Positions 24,574 to 36,887 of a DNA stretch of 64,000 nucleotides are shown here, piece after piece; the first letter of the stretch is position 1; every line of letters starts with the position of its first letter. A program made the translations under genes and the position numbers. The notes under the pieces are model-generated. The model made no database searches. It was not told the DNA's origin and was given only the letters and a program-made list of their open reading frames with translations. Source of the stretch: Tubulanus polymorphus (lineage: Eukaryota; Nemertea; Palaeonemertea; Tubulaniformes; Tubulanidae); assembly GCF_964204645.1 (NCBI RefSeq), contig NC_134031.1, forward strand, positions 20,023,307 to 20,087,306. The letters are read 5' to 3'.

Positions 24574-25011
24574 GAGTTTCCGAGCCTAGCACGCATACAG
24601 CACGAGATTGGCGCTGAACAGAAACGTCTTTCCGGCTTGTTTCATGTCTGGAACAAGAAATGCTGATTCACCTATAAAACTCTGCGCGATGGTCTCTGTG
24701 GGTGAACTAGAAATGCTGCCACCATAGCCGACTGAAATGTCACTTGTTGAGAAATGTGGTGCCAAATCGTCTCTTGTGTGATCGTGGCTTTAGTGACTGA
24801 AGTAAATCATTTTTCGTGCGAAATCTTTATGATTATAGCATAAGTTGGTGGCTTTAAGAGGTTAACATTCATAGAATCTTCATCCTCTTTACTTGTAGAC
24901 GACCGTGAATTCTATATTCTCATAAATCGCTCTTGTATAAATGATTTTTTCTCGGTATAAAAAGTTGCATTTGTCGTGTGTCGTTGAGTTCTAGACCATA
25001 AATCAGCGGTT

Positions 25012-25044
25012 ATGAAATATCCACTGAACAGCGCAGGTTTAGAT

Positions 25045-25141
<97 letters not shown>

Positions 25142-25146
25142 TGTGA
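25012..25146 (+). repeat. CAG microsatellite (31 uninterrupted repeats) within a 44-codon open frame
   Basis: Pure (CAG)31 at 25048-25140. The frame reading it as glutamine is open from an ATG at 25012 (MKYPLNSAGLDK, then 31 Q, L, stop at 25144). No splice signals or other coding evidence are seen, so it is annotated as a microsatellite. The purity indicates recent expansion or a mutable site. Confidence 0.9.
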
Positions 25147-25423
25147 TGGGCGGCGGTTTATTCATGTTTGATCCTCGGTTTTAATCGAAACATGAAAACC
25201 CCATCATCTGAAATCTTAACTTCGTCGTTTTCTGCACCGAAGATGAAAATAATGTTTACTCTTGTTGAGGTTTTTCTATTTGATCGGTTTGAGTTACTTC
25301 AGTCGGGCGACACTAAAATGACACTAAAACGGTAGCAATTTTAATAGCACTGTTGTGGTAGCTAAGTCACCGGGTCTTCATTATACTCTGCAATTTAATT
25401 AAGGGGTATAATATACTATGGAA

Positions 25424-25730
25424 TGAGGTTGTCTCTATCTGTCTATCTGTCTTATCTGAGGTTGTCTCTGTCTGTCTGTCTGTCTATCTGTCTGTCTGTC
25501 CGTCTGTCCGTCTGTCTGTCTATCCGTCTTGCTGTAAGTCAGTCTTGCTGTCTGTCAGTCTGTCTGTCTGTCTATCTGTCTGTCCGTCTGTCTGTCTATC
25601 CGTCTTGCTGTAAGTCAGTCTTGCTGTCTGTCAGTCTGTCTGTCTGTCTATCTATCTGTCTGTCTGTCTGTCTATCTGTCTTGCTGTAAGTCAGTCTTGC
25701 TGTCTGTCAGTCCGTCTGTCTTGCTGTTTG
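25424..25730. repeat. TCTG-type microsatellite with higher-order repeat
   Basis: (TCTG)n with TCTA and TCCG variants. Three copies of a longer block end in CTTGCTGTAAGTCAGTCTTG. The long ORF of LSVCLSVC type is compositional. Confidence 0.9.
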
Positions 25731-25739
25731 TCCAAGAAG

Positions 25740-26525
25740 TGGATCTTGTCCTCAGAACTTGATGTTTGACATTTGATCAAACTTCAGAGTTGTTTGTTTT
25801 GGTGCGTAGTCGTGCACCGGTAATTTGTTTCAAGTTTTTTAAGATGGCTGACTGATGGCCATCTTTGATTTCGTGCGAAGAAATCCCTCTAGGCTCCTAG
25901 TCATATTTCGATAAGACTTTACAGAGTTTATCTGCTCGGGGTTTGTAGTTACGTAGCGCCGTGATTTGTGTTGTTTTTGTAAGTAAGTAGTTCTTTACGG
26001 TTATATGGGAAATTGGTATTTGTTTGCCTCTGGCGTTCAGTTCTAGTTATCGCACTCACAACAACCTGTGTTCAGTATATATATACACGTACACATATTG
26101 CCTACTGTCACGATGAATTTTTTCTATTATCACGAGAAGCGATGGAAAATCATCGACGAACAATGAATGATTGAGACGGTATTACGGGTATTACGAGCAA
26201 ATCCAGCGTAATATTAATACAGCCAATTTCCGCTTGTAATTCGTGTTGATTGGACGATTGTGTAAATGTCGCGGTGACGTATTGCTTTTTCTACCGCTAG
26301 AAAAATATGCAAAACTGGTTTATATCGATTTTGAGAGCGAAAAGAGAATGGGAATTATTATCGTTGTCAATATTTGTCTCCGTTATAGTTTGAATTGCAG
26401 CTGAAATCATAATCAACCCACTTAATGGATATCAGGACTTCAGGGGTTCGAATTTGAATTGTAGTTTAACGGATAACTTTAATAATACAGGAGCTTTGTG
26501 TCGACTAATGAAATTCTAAATTTGG
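25740..26525. other. Gene-free stretch
   Basis: No exon is recognisable. A short TATATATATACACGTACACA tract is at about 26078. Confidence 0.4.
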
Positions 26526-26722
26526 GGTTCACACGTAAATCACTTACTCGTTGCTATAATGGGATCGAAATGATGCTGTGGCAAGTGAGGTGAGTCACTT
26601 CCACGACCAGTTTGCAGTCAACCCATTTTTTACCCATGCTAAAATTCTCTATGGGCCCGGTCTGAAATTTTTGGTCGGGCCAAATTTGGTCTGGTTCAAA
26701 AACGCTCGTACGATAGTAGCTT
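26526..26722. mobile_element. MITE-family copy (partial)
   Basis: Contains CACACGTAAATCACTTACTC, ATGATGCTGTGGCAAGTGAG and GGGCCAAATTTGG, the same order as the intact copies at 29511 and 33753. It ends in a decayed CTCGTACGATAGTAGCT terminal repeat. Confidence 0.6.
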
Positions 26723-27092
26723 AAGCCATTCTGTGAAACTGCCCCTGGTGCGGAGCTATTTTTGCGATGTTGAACAGACAGATAATATCCTTGAGACTCG
26801 AGACGTGGACTGAATAAGATCAGTATTGTTGGGACTATAATATAATCTGTACTGGTCAGATTGATCCTTACCTGACTTCCTGTTAATAGCGTCATTTGGA
26901 CAGCCTTTAATCAAGAAAATGCCGACAGTAATAGATTATCTAATCACCTAACAACGCTCCGAGGTGTCTTTCATTGGATACAGATTTTTTCAAGGGTCAT
27001 TGACGGCCGGATGATTACAGTTTTTTATTTTGCCTCGATAAAATGTGTCAAAGTATGTGATTTTTGTGTATGAAATGAGCAAGTAAAATGCA

Positions 27093-27485
27093 AATGGTTG
27101 CGTTCAATTTTGCTGGTAACTTCTGAATATGATTCAGTAAAATGTCACCCGATTATAGATCAGTTAAGATTAATGTTTGTATATGTATATTTAGCTTTAG
27201 GCAATAACGAGTTGAACATATCTACGGCCACTGCAGTAATGCTGTAATATTCACTGGTTTGTTTCCTCCATGTAAAGATGCCAGGAGGTGTGAAACTGAT
27301 GATTAGCGTATAGCAGCTTCAGCACAAGTACTTTACCTCCTGGTATTTAACTAGTTATTGCCTAAAGCTAAATATACAAATACATACATAAATCATAACT
27401 GATTTATCATCGCAATTTACTGAATCATATTTCGAAGTTAGGAACGATACGAGAATTTATTTAGTAGCAGCAAAATTGAACTATT
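27093..27485. mobile_element. Long foldback element (about 390 bp, arms over 100 bp)
   Basis: GTTCAATTTTGCTG, ATATGATTCAGTAAA, GATC/AAATCAGTTA and ATTTAGCTTTAGGCAATAAC on the left arm (27093-27207) all reappear in inverted order on the right (27352-27485). The centre has a further inverted pair (CCAGGAGGT / ACCTCCTGG). It is non-coding. Confidence 0.75.
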
Positions 27486-27489
27486 CAAA

Positions 27490-29505
27490 ATAATCATCAT
27501 TCTCTTCATCGTTTAGATCCATGATTTAAAAATCTAAGGCCCAACTGTCGGTTAGTTAAATTCCCTAATCAAAATATTTTGATTTTTCCATATTCCCCTC
27601 TTGATATCTACTTTTAATCAAATTTCCGTCGATGAATAACTTTTTCGCCCGCATTTTTACCACAGGGTAGGAATCCACTTAGTTTATTGAGTAGTTGACA
27701 TTTTACTAGCTGCTGTAGTCAGAGGCCCTGTGATCAGTGGTGCGAAAATAGCAACTTGATAAACAATTCTCCTAAAAGCGGCCACGAGTTCGTCTGACAG
27801 AATTCGTTAACTTCTTTGTGCGAGTTTCTAAATTGAAACACTGATGACGCAGTGAGTTCGATTACAGTCATTACAGAGAGAGAACTGTTAGTTACAGGCA
27901 ATTCTCATCAACATCACGCGCTATTTATGACATGTTTTTTCTCCATTTCCAGTGACCAAACAAAAACTACCGAACTGACCACCAACTCCAGTCATCAGTC
28001 TGTAGATAGTAACGATTAGGCGAGGACGGGTTTAGGGGGATGGATCAGTCCACCCGGACCACCCCTTCAAAATTTCAATGTACCCTTAAAAGCATCTGGA
28101 AAATTTTAAAAAGACCAAAAAATTAATCAAAATGTGCTCTGTTAGCTTAATGGCCAGAAAGGTCCTTTTTTGTTCTTCAGTTCTCCGTGGTAGGGCCACC
28201 GAAACCCCATCAATACTTTGCTGGCAGCCCTTGCATTGGCAAACCTGCCGTTTTCAATTTAATTGCCTTTTTCAATTTCCTAAGTCCACCCTTGTTAGAG
28301 TGGAATGACATGCACTCGTCGGGGACCGAACCAAGTTTGTATTTTTGAAAAACCGTTGCTTAAAAAGAGAAGAAAATTACTTATTGCTTATTTACGTACA
28401 AGGTACGATGATTTAAGACGTATGATAAGATCCCAAAGTACAGAAGAAAAACAGGTGTGAAAAGTTTCCTTGAGTTTATTTCAATGAGATTAATTTAGTA
28501 ACCAGAAGAGTAACAAACAAGGAGTAATGCATCATAAAAACAGTGGTAAACTAAATATTGGTTCTCAGGAGACCTTTATTCTCATACTGTCTGTCTGTGT
28601 GTGTGTCTTTCAGCTACTTAGTTTTGTTGATAGTTGGTCGATCTTGATGAAACTTGGGTATAATATTAATATGGGGTCTAGTTGTGCAGTGCAAAGAATG
28701 GGACCAGCAGAACTAGGCACTAAAAATTGTTTTTCAGCGACATTACCTTGAAGATGACCTCGGAACGGGGTCGAAATTCTAAAAGTTGTCTCGTCAAAAT
28801 TTAGGTATTGGCCAAAAATATACAAAATACATTGGAAAACTAATGCATGGTAATTTTGGAGTTCGAGTCTGAGAACCATTGTCGCCTATGGCTTGTTTAT
28901 CTTTTCTATCACAAGATGTGATATATAATTGTTAGAAGATTGGACGGAGCGTAACACACACGTAATTGCAATGTGAACCGTATAGGTAGACGCAGTTAAA
29001 GGTCACGTTTAGGTCACAAGTGATTCCAATAGAATTCATATTAATTGTGTTAATCATTGATGTAACACATAGACGAATCCAATCATGCGAAAAATACGAC
29101 ATTTGTTCATTACAACGTTCTATTATTGTTGCATTTCGTTCGTAGCCCGCAGATGCTGTTGCTATGACTACGAGACATTCCGCTGAAAGAGACATGTCTG
29201 GGAAAGTGCGTTATGTAACTAGTTAATGAAATTTGGCTTTTTTATGAGCTCTCATAAAACTGCGTACTTTGTTTTTTGCCAAAGCGATAGTGATATTCCT
29301 GCTTTGAAGTCGGAGAATATTCAGATATTCCTGCTTTGAAGTAGAATTGGTGAAGCCAACGATGATTTCCAAATTAGGAGATGGATATTTCACTCTTTTA
29401 ATGTCTCTTAAGATATGTTGATTTCGGAATCAAGTATTGATATGGAATCAGTAATTGTCTGAATAAACTCCACGTAGCTAGACTTGTTAATGCTAAAATG
29501 GCCTT
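27490..29505. other. Gene-free stretch
   Basis: No exon is supported. 28610-28790 carries CGATCTTGATGAAACTTGG and nearby sequence of a sort often seen in dispersed repeats, but its class is not identified. Confidence 0.35.
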
Positions 29506-29510
29506 GAATC

Positions 29511-29760
29511 GCGATCACACGGAGATGATTTGGCCCGGATCTAAATGGCCCAGACCGGTCTTGAGCCAAATTTGACCTATGCTTAGTAAGAAAGCACGTT
29601 CACACGTAAATCACTGACTCGTTACTATAATGGTATCAAAATGATGCCGTGGCAAGTGAGTTGAGTCACTTCCTTAGCATTCACGCAGTATAATTTGACC
29701 TGTGCTAGATTTTGGTTGGGCCAAGTTTTACCCATGTCAAACACTCGTGTGATCGCGACA
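29511..29760. mobile_element. Intact MITE copy with terminal inverted repeats
   Basis: Starts GCGATCACACGG and ends CGTGTGATCGCG, a terminal inverted repeat of about 12-14 bp around about 225 bp of non-coding sequence. It contains CACACGTAAATCACTGACTC and GTGGCAAGTGAGTTGAGTCA. Relatives are at 26526, 33753, 35631, 36380 and 42465. Confidence 0.7.
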
Positions 29761-30098
29761 ATATTAAAAAAGTGATTTCTACCTGAATGACCCTGTTTGA
29801 TCTGTATGGGTAAACACATGTTTTGTTGGCTGACTCGTACTGATAACACTTTAACAAGCTCCGTCTGACAAAGCTGTGAATAAAGAGAGAATCTTTTGTT
29901 CGTGTGAAAAATCAACTGCTCATTTTTCCAGATGGAATATATCGGGATTCATGTACTGCCGGTTGAAGGTCTCCGGTGTAGTAAAGAGCTTACATGAAAA
30001 TCACCGGCCAATTTATCATGCATCTTACTGAGAAAAACTGTTCTTATCAATTATTAGTGATTCACATAATAAGTCTCATTATTGAATACAGAGAAGTT

Positions 30099-31370
30099 AC
30101 CGATAGAGGTAGACTGGGAAGGTTTATACTGGTACAGGTAGACTCGGAAGGTTTATACCGATAGAGGTAGACTCGGAAGGTTTATACCGATAGAGGTAGA
30201 CTCGGAAGGTTTATACCGATAGAGGTAGACTCGGAAGGTTTATACCGATAGAGGTAGACTCGGAAGGTTTATACCGATAGAGGTAGACTCGGAAGGTTTA
30301 TACCGATAGAGGTAGACTCGGAAGGTTTATACCGATAGAGGTAGACTCGGAAGGTTTATACCGATAGAGGTAGACTCGGAAGGTTTATACCGATAGAGGT
30401 AGACTCGGAAGGTTTATACCGATAGAGGTAGACTCGGAAGGTTTATACCGATAGAGGTAGACTCGGAAGGTTTATACCGATAGAGGTAGACTCGGAAGGT
30501 TTATACCAATACAGGTAGACTCGGAAGGTTTATACCGATAGAGGTAGACTCGGAAGGTTTATACCGATAGAGGTAGACTCGGAAGGTTTATACCGATAGA
30601 GGTAGACTCGGAAGGTTTATACCGATACAGGTAGACTGGGAAGGTTTATACCGATACAGGTAGACTCGGAAGGTTTATACCGATAGAGGTAGACTCGGAA
30701 GGTTTATACCGATAGAGGTAGACTCGGAAGGTTTATACCGATACAGGTAGACTGGGAAGGTTTATACCGATACAGGTAGACTCGGAAGGTTTATACCGAT
30801 AGAGGTAGACTCGGAAGGTTTATACCGATAGAGGTAGACTCGGAAGGTTTATACCAATACAGGTAGACTCGGAAGGTTTATACCGATAGAGGTAGACTCG
30901 GAAGGTTTATAGCGATAGAGGTAGACTCGGAAGGTTTATACCGATAGAGGTAGACTCGGAAGGTTTATACCGATAGAGGTAGACTCGGAAGGTTTATACC
31001 GATACAGGTAGACTCGGAAGGTTTATACCGATACAGGTAGACTGGGAAGGTTTATACCGATACAGGTAGACTCGGAAGGTTTGTACCGATAGAGGTAGAC
31101 TCGGAAGGTTTATACTGGTACAGGTAGACTCGGAAGGTTTATACCGATAGAGGTAGACTCGGAAGGTTTATAGCGATAGAGGTAGACTCGGAAGGTTTAT
31201 ACCGATAGAGGTAGACTCGGAAGGTTTATACTGGTACAGGTAGACTCGGAAGGTTTATACCGATAGAGGTAGACTCGGAAGGTTTATAGCGATAGAGGTA
31301 GACTCGGAAGGTTTATACCGATAGAGGTAGACTCGGAAGGTTTATACTGGTACAGGTAGACTCGGAAGGT
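30099..31370. repeat. Minisatellite, 29-bp unit, about 44 copies
   Basis: Unit contains GAGGTAGACTCGGAAGGTTT followed by ATACCGATA. Variants (GATACAGG with ACTGGG, TACTGGTACAGG, CAATACAGG, TAGCGATAG) recur in short blocks, which indicates multi-unit amplification, especially toward 31080-31370. Confidence 0.97.
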
Positions 31371-31372
31371 TA

Positions 31373-32113
31373 ACGCTTTTAAATCATTTCAACTTTGTGT
31401 ATAGTTGGGTTTTAAATGAATCGATCCGTTCTCCACATCAGAGTACATGGGCTATTCTACTAGGGGGTAATTATCTGAAACAATAGTGTGAATATAAACT
31501 GCAATATGAATCTATATCCATTTTGCCTATCAATTCAGTCCATTAGAGTCCTCAAACACGAATCTTTTATTCTCGATGATAAGAGGTATATGTTTACTGT
31601 TCTTTGTGCTTCTTGCTGTCCTTGATTCTCCCGGGGATTGGAATAAGAGGGAAGATGAGCCACGTACATACAGCTCACGTACATACATACATGTACGTAC
31701 ATACATGTACGTACACTGATACGCGACAAATAAATTGATGAAGATGCAATCAAACAATCATTGATAACTAATACTCTGTGATGACATGTTGTTTTGATGA
31801 CGATGATGTTAGTTGTGATCGTCCTTCAGCTCGCCTCAGGCAGCTCTGATTCTATCAGTGTCTAGACCGGCGCTTGTTTTGTCATATTTACCGCAATCAC
31901 AGCAACAACGCTATCATCATTAACTGTAACATCAGAGATGACTAGACTCGTTGTTTCCGGTTAGTGTCTACACTACTAACTCGGGCCTGGTCCAAACACG
32001 TGTAGCCCATTTAGTCCGGGCCCAAAACACTCGTGTAAGCGTGGCTTTTATCTGTTCGATGCGAAATGCAATATGCATAAATTGTCCTGAAGCTATATAT
32101 GTATAAGCTGATA

Positions 32114-32149
<36 letters not shown>

Positions 32150-32300
32150 CACTATTCATTGGATGTTTGCGTACTTTCACTAGTTAGTCAGAGTTAATGG
32201 AAAAATTCAATAAAATACAAGTATTTTTAGTGATGCGGTCAATATAAAATAGCATTATAACGTATGTGTGAATGTATTGAATCGGTGGTCTATATATCGA
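31373..32300. other. Gene-free stretch with short repeats
   Basis: 31680-31715 is a palindromic GTACATACATGTACGTAC cluster. 31965-32050 is a fragment of the GGGCC/CTCGTGT MITE family. 32117-32146 is (TA)n. Confidence 0.5.
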
Positions 32301-32301
32301 T

Positions 32302-32636
<335 letters not shown>

Positions 32637-32639
32637 ACA

Positions 32640-33750
32640 CTCACTCGCGTTCTCTCTTCGTTTCTGATCGCGCCTTCATTCTGGTGGTGGTAATTTGCAG
32701 CTCATGGCAACAGCGTAAATTTAGTTATGTTGACGTGAGACTGGTAACATCACTACAGCCACGCATACAACACTGCATTCACACGGTGACAACGTTTCAT
32801 TTTTCTGTTCTTACTTTTCTTCTAAGAATCAGCGCAGATCATTTGTGATTTTCATTTTTCTTGGATAAACTTCAGCCGAGGAATATAAGCTAATTAATGT
32901 CATTGATGTGCTCACTCGATGTAAGTTAGAGATAAATTCCACAATAATTCAGCTGATGATGTAAGTTATTGTCTATATATTTGAGCAACGTTCCGGCTAA
33001 CGACTATGAGCCATTGACAGTACGCCTGATCTTTAGCCTAAACGGCGCTCAAATATCGAAAAATATTGAAACCATTTATTCAAGAACTTAACAACTTTGT
33101 CTGAAGTGAGATATTGCGTAACTTCTTGACTCATCTCTAGTTGATTAATGAACTGGAAGTAAATTAGAATGTTGTTAATTGTACGTTAAGCAGGTTGAAA
33201 AGCGTTGTGCGATCGTGACATACATCGCTATATTACAAAATATATAAACATTGTAGTTAAAAATTAATGACGTTTTTGAGTATTACATAAATATGTGTAA
33301 TATACAGACGTATCAGACGTATATATTTGAATTGGTGGCGCTCCTCTTGTTGAATTACCTGCTGTTATTGTTTGATGATAATTCTTGCCGTAAATCATAT
33401 TTCAGATGTGAATGGTCATAAAGCTCATATTGCACGCAGTTCTCCAGCTGAGATACTAAATTAAACATCGTAAACAGTAGCAGTGTCGTTAGAGCCCGTC
33501 ATATGTGACCGAAAGGTTAGTTAATGACGTTCATTCAGATAATTAGTATTTCGTTAAAGCATAACCTGTTTACCTTTGACGTGAATACTGCAACATCGGG
33601 TTGAATTCAATGATCAAAAGTTTGAATTTTCAAAAACTGCCTAAATACTCATCGCGCTAATAAGGAGCGATTCCGTGAGATTCAGAGAAGGGACAGTTGC
33701 ATAGACCAGTCTTAAAACTGTAGCCACTCGTAACAACAGACTTGAGTCAT
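32640..33750. other. Gene-free stretch
   Basis: No exon, RNA gene or clear repeat was recognised. Confidence 0.4.
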
Positions 33751-33752
33751 TA

Positions 33753-33976
33753 GCTGTGATCACACGTGCCAAATTTCACACTTAAACCACTCACTGGATA
33801 TTAAATAATGCTCAAACAAAGCGAAGTCAGTCACTTTCGGAACCATTTGCGATTCACACGCAATCTTTTACGCGCTAAAATTTGGCGTTTTTGGCCCAGG
33901 CCAAATTTGGCACCTGTGTAAAAAGTTGTTCCGGGTCTCATTTGGCACCGGCAAATGGTGCTCGTATGATCACAGC
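33753..33976. mobile_element. MITE copy with TA target-site duplication
   Basis: GCTGTGATCACACG at the left end and CGTATGATCACAGC at the right form a 14-bp terminal inverted repeat with one mismatch. TA immediately flanks both ends (33751-33752 and 33977-33978), as expected for Tc1/mariner-type insertion. The interior is non-coding. Confidence 0.75.
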
Positions 33977-33979
33977 TAT

Positions 33980-35290
33980 AATTTTGCAACTGGTCTTCAA
34001 ATAAATGAGTTGCAAAAATGAACTCTACTCGTATCAAAGAGTATTGTGTGTGGGTGGATGATCATGACACATTTATTGTATGCGCGTACATCTTATTGCT
34101 TGAATTATTTCTGCATCTAAAAAGAAGGAGCAGATTTTCTATTCGTATCTCGCTACTCTGTGATTGCTTCATTATTCATTACAACGCGATGTATTGGATA
34201 AAAAAACACTCATTCTCAGCAGATTCAGTTTCTTATCACCGGATTAGTGAGTTGAATAATTTAACAGGAACAAATTTGTACAGTTCTGAGTTGATAGTAC
34301 GTACGTGTAATGGGGATCGACTTCAGATTTGTTTCATTGCCTTTTTTAACGTGGGAATCTAAGTGACCTAGCCTCATTTCAGTCATTTTGTTTTCAAAAG
34401 ATTGTGAAAGAAAGTCTGGAATATTTGATATTGCCTTTTGACCAAAATAGAGTTCAGGTTGAAGCCATAACTGCGGAACTAAGTCCATGGTTTCAGCAGT
34501 TATATCTAGCCAAATTTTGTCCGTGCCAAATTTGACTTGGACCTGATCCGTGCCAATTTGGCTGGAGTTGCAGCTTTCTGTTATTGCTGATATTGGTTCA
34601 ATGGAGGCTGTCTTAGATTATGGAACAAAAATTAAATTTTAGGCTATCAATGGGCTGATGATTTGGCGACCAGCTTTGATGACGTGTCTACTTCAAAAGA
34701 AACCCCAAATGAGTTAAACTAGTTGACGTATATTGACTAGACATTTTCCAGACTTGCAACCCTCACTCTAACTCATGGCCTCCTTCGCCCAACATATCTC
34801 ACTTGATCGACGACATCATTTGAGAGAGATTGAAACTTTTCGGTTGAATGCATAAGTTTCATTAGGATCCAATCAGGTTACACTTTGTGATCAAACAGCA
34901 TTACTCAGTGTTGCGTCTACTAAGTGTACGCACTTACCTGCCTTTGACATTTTACGCTTTTCTCATCTGGTTGTCTATCTGTAGTTCATTACAGCTGTGC
35001 GGTTCATTTGTCGATCATCAAACGTATCGGAATTTCTAGACGAGACTACAGGTGTTTTTATTGGACGCGGTGACCTTGTCCTAGTATCCTGTATATGGGA
35101 TAAGTTTATAAGATATTCAGCAAGTCTGGATGACACTTGACATCAGTTCAGGTTGGAACGAACTCTGGTGGCAGCGCAATTTCTTGGTCAGTGATTCTTC
35201 TCTGGCTTCTAAGACGTGAACCTGCTTATAATAGCAGAGATGACATGGAGATTATTTGGGTCAGGTCAAACTGGCTAGGATCAGACGTTT
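33980..35290. other. Gene-free stretch
   Basis: 34500-34570 is a fragment of the MITE family (CCAAATTTG, GTGCCAATTTGGC). No gene was recognised. Confidence 0.4.
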
Positions 35291-35299
35291 AGTATGGCT

Positions 35300-35445
35300 C
35301 TCGTAGTTCAGCCTGTCGTAGTTCAGCCTGTCGTAGTATTGCTGTCGTACTACTGCTGTCGTAGTATTGCTGTCATAGTACTGCTGTCGTAGTTCAGGCT
35401 GTCGTAGTACTGCTGTCGTAGTTTAGGCTGTCGTAGTACTGCTGC
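35300..35445. repeat. Short tandem repeat, 14-15-bp unit
   Basis: About ten copies of CTGTCGTAGTACTG and variants (CTGTCGTAGTTCAGG). Confidence 0.85.
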
Positions 35446-35630
35446 TAATGTTATAATCAGTGTTGAATTAATGTTTGAAACTAGATTCAATTCATCTGTA
35501 TGAAACTGTGACTGAACTAGAAAATCGATTTTCAGCTCTAATTTCGCTTGAAATTTCTGCAACCATCCAAGTGAAAACTCTGTCAATCACAGATACAGCA
35601 CGCGTTTTATCACCAGTTTATCTCGTTATA

Positions 35631-35954
35631 GCCGCGATCACACGGAGAACTCGGGTTAGACCCACAGTCATATTTGGCCCATTATGTAATTAGAGAGCGC
35701 GATCGCATGTAAATCACTCACTGATTATTAAAATGCTTTTAAATGATGCTGTGGCAAGTGAGGTTAGTCGCTTTCAGAACCAACAAGCTTTCACACGCAA
35801 TAATCTAACACATGCTTAACACGGCCGTGGTCCGGTGTTTTCGGTCTGGCTGAATTTGAATTTGGGCCATGTAAAACTGGCCCATTTGGGGTTAGTGTGA
35901 ACAGTTGGTATGCCCCAAATTTGGCTTTGGTCAAAAAGTTCATATAATTGTGGT
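35631..35954. mobile_element. MITE-family copy
   Basis: Left end GCCGCGATCACACGG preceded by TA, right end CATATAATTGTGGT. The interior has GCATGTAAATCACTCACTGA and GTGGCAAGTGAGG as in the other copies, plus extra GGCC-rich sequence. Confidence 0.65.
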
Positions 35955-36379
35955 TTAGTAACTCTAAATCTGGTAATAGTAGTTGTAGTTTATATTTGTG
36001 TTTTTCTTTTTTAGGTAATGCGAGTATAAAGAATTGGTCGGTCTTACTGCCTGTCGACTCAAGTTTTTACATAACCCATTTCCAGGTAGGTTTCATTTAA
36101 TCAGCGAAACTCAGGTATTTGTAAATGGGCGGTAAGTTGCCATCCTGCCCGGGCAAATTAGGCCTTTGGCTGATCAAGCAGAGATATCATGTAAAAACTC
36201 AGTTGAGCATTTAGAATTTCTAGGTTTAACACATTATCGCTGTTTCCCGATGTTGATTTCGGAGTCGCGCTGAACTGAATGACGTTTCTCTAGTGGATAT
36301 CACGTCACTTCGAATATGACAAGTATTTAGTCTCTACATCGAAGGAATGATTTCCACGGCAAAATCAAGCGAACTGTTT

Positions 36380-36615
36380 TGACCTCTGCCACATCAGGCC
36401 CAACCGTTTACGCTGATGCTAGATAGTTCTGAGTCTCTTGATATGAGTCAAATTTTGCCCAACCGAAAGCATCGGACTAGGCTGAATTCTATCAATGGTC
36501 AAATTATTCCATTCGAATGTTAACTGGTTCTGGAAGTGACTCACGTCAATTGCCACACTATCATTTTGGGAGCATTTTAGACATAACATGATTTAAGTGT
36601 AAACGCCCTCTCTCT
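36380..36615. mobile_element. MITE-family copy, inverted and partial
   Basis: Contains TAACTGGTTCTGGAAGTGAC, TTGCCACACTATCATTTTGG and ATGATTTAAGTGTAAACGC, the reverse-complement order of the family core. It lies about 270 bp before the C1orf21-like start codon, so it may be in the promoter region of that gene. Confidence 0.55.
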
Positions 36616-36887
36616 ATAATAAGGCACCGGATCATCTCTTGTGTGTTGATATTAGAGAAGGGTTTTAAAAAGAGATAATCATCTAAAATGAGCAAATATT
36701 GTTCAACAAAACTTTTTGTGTATTTCTCTCACTGGACACTTGGTCAATATATGCAGGTTTGAGGTTCTCAAGACACGCTGTAGTCGGTGTAACTCGGCGA
36801 TCCCTCGGAAGTGTCGAAGACAAATTTGTATATTTTCATCCTCTAGGTGGCGCTGAGGTATCAGTTCAGATGAGGCTGCCAAGGACA

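Noticed and set aside
25423-25689. 88-codon ORF of SVCLSVCLS type
   Set aside because: Produced entirely by the TCTG microsatellite.
31680-31715. Possible regulatory palindrome of GTACATACATGTAC
   Set aside because: Low-complexity ACAT/GTAC repeats produce palindromes by composition; no nearby gene.
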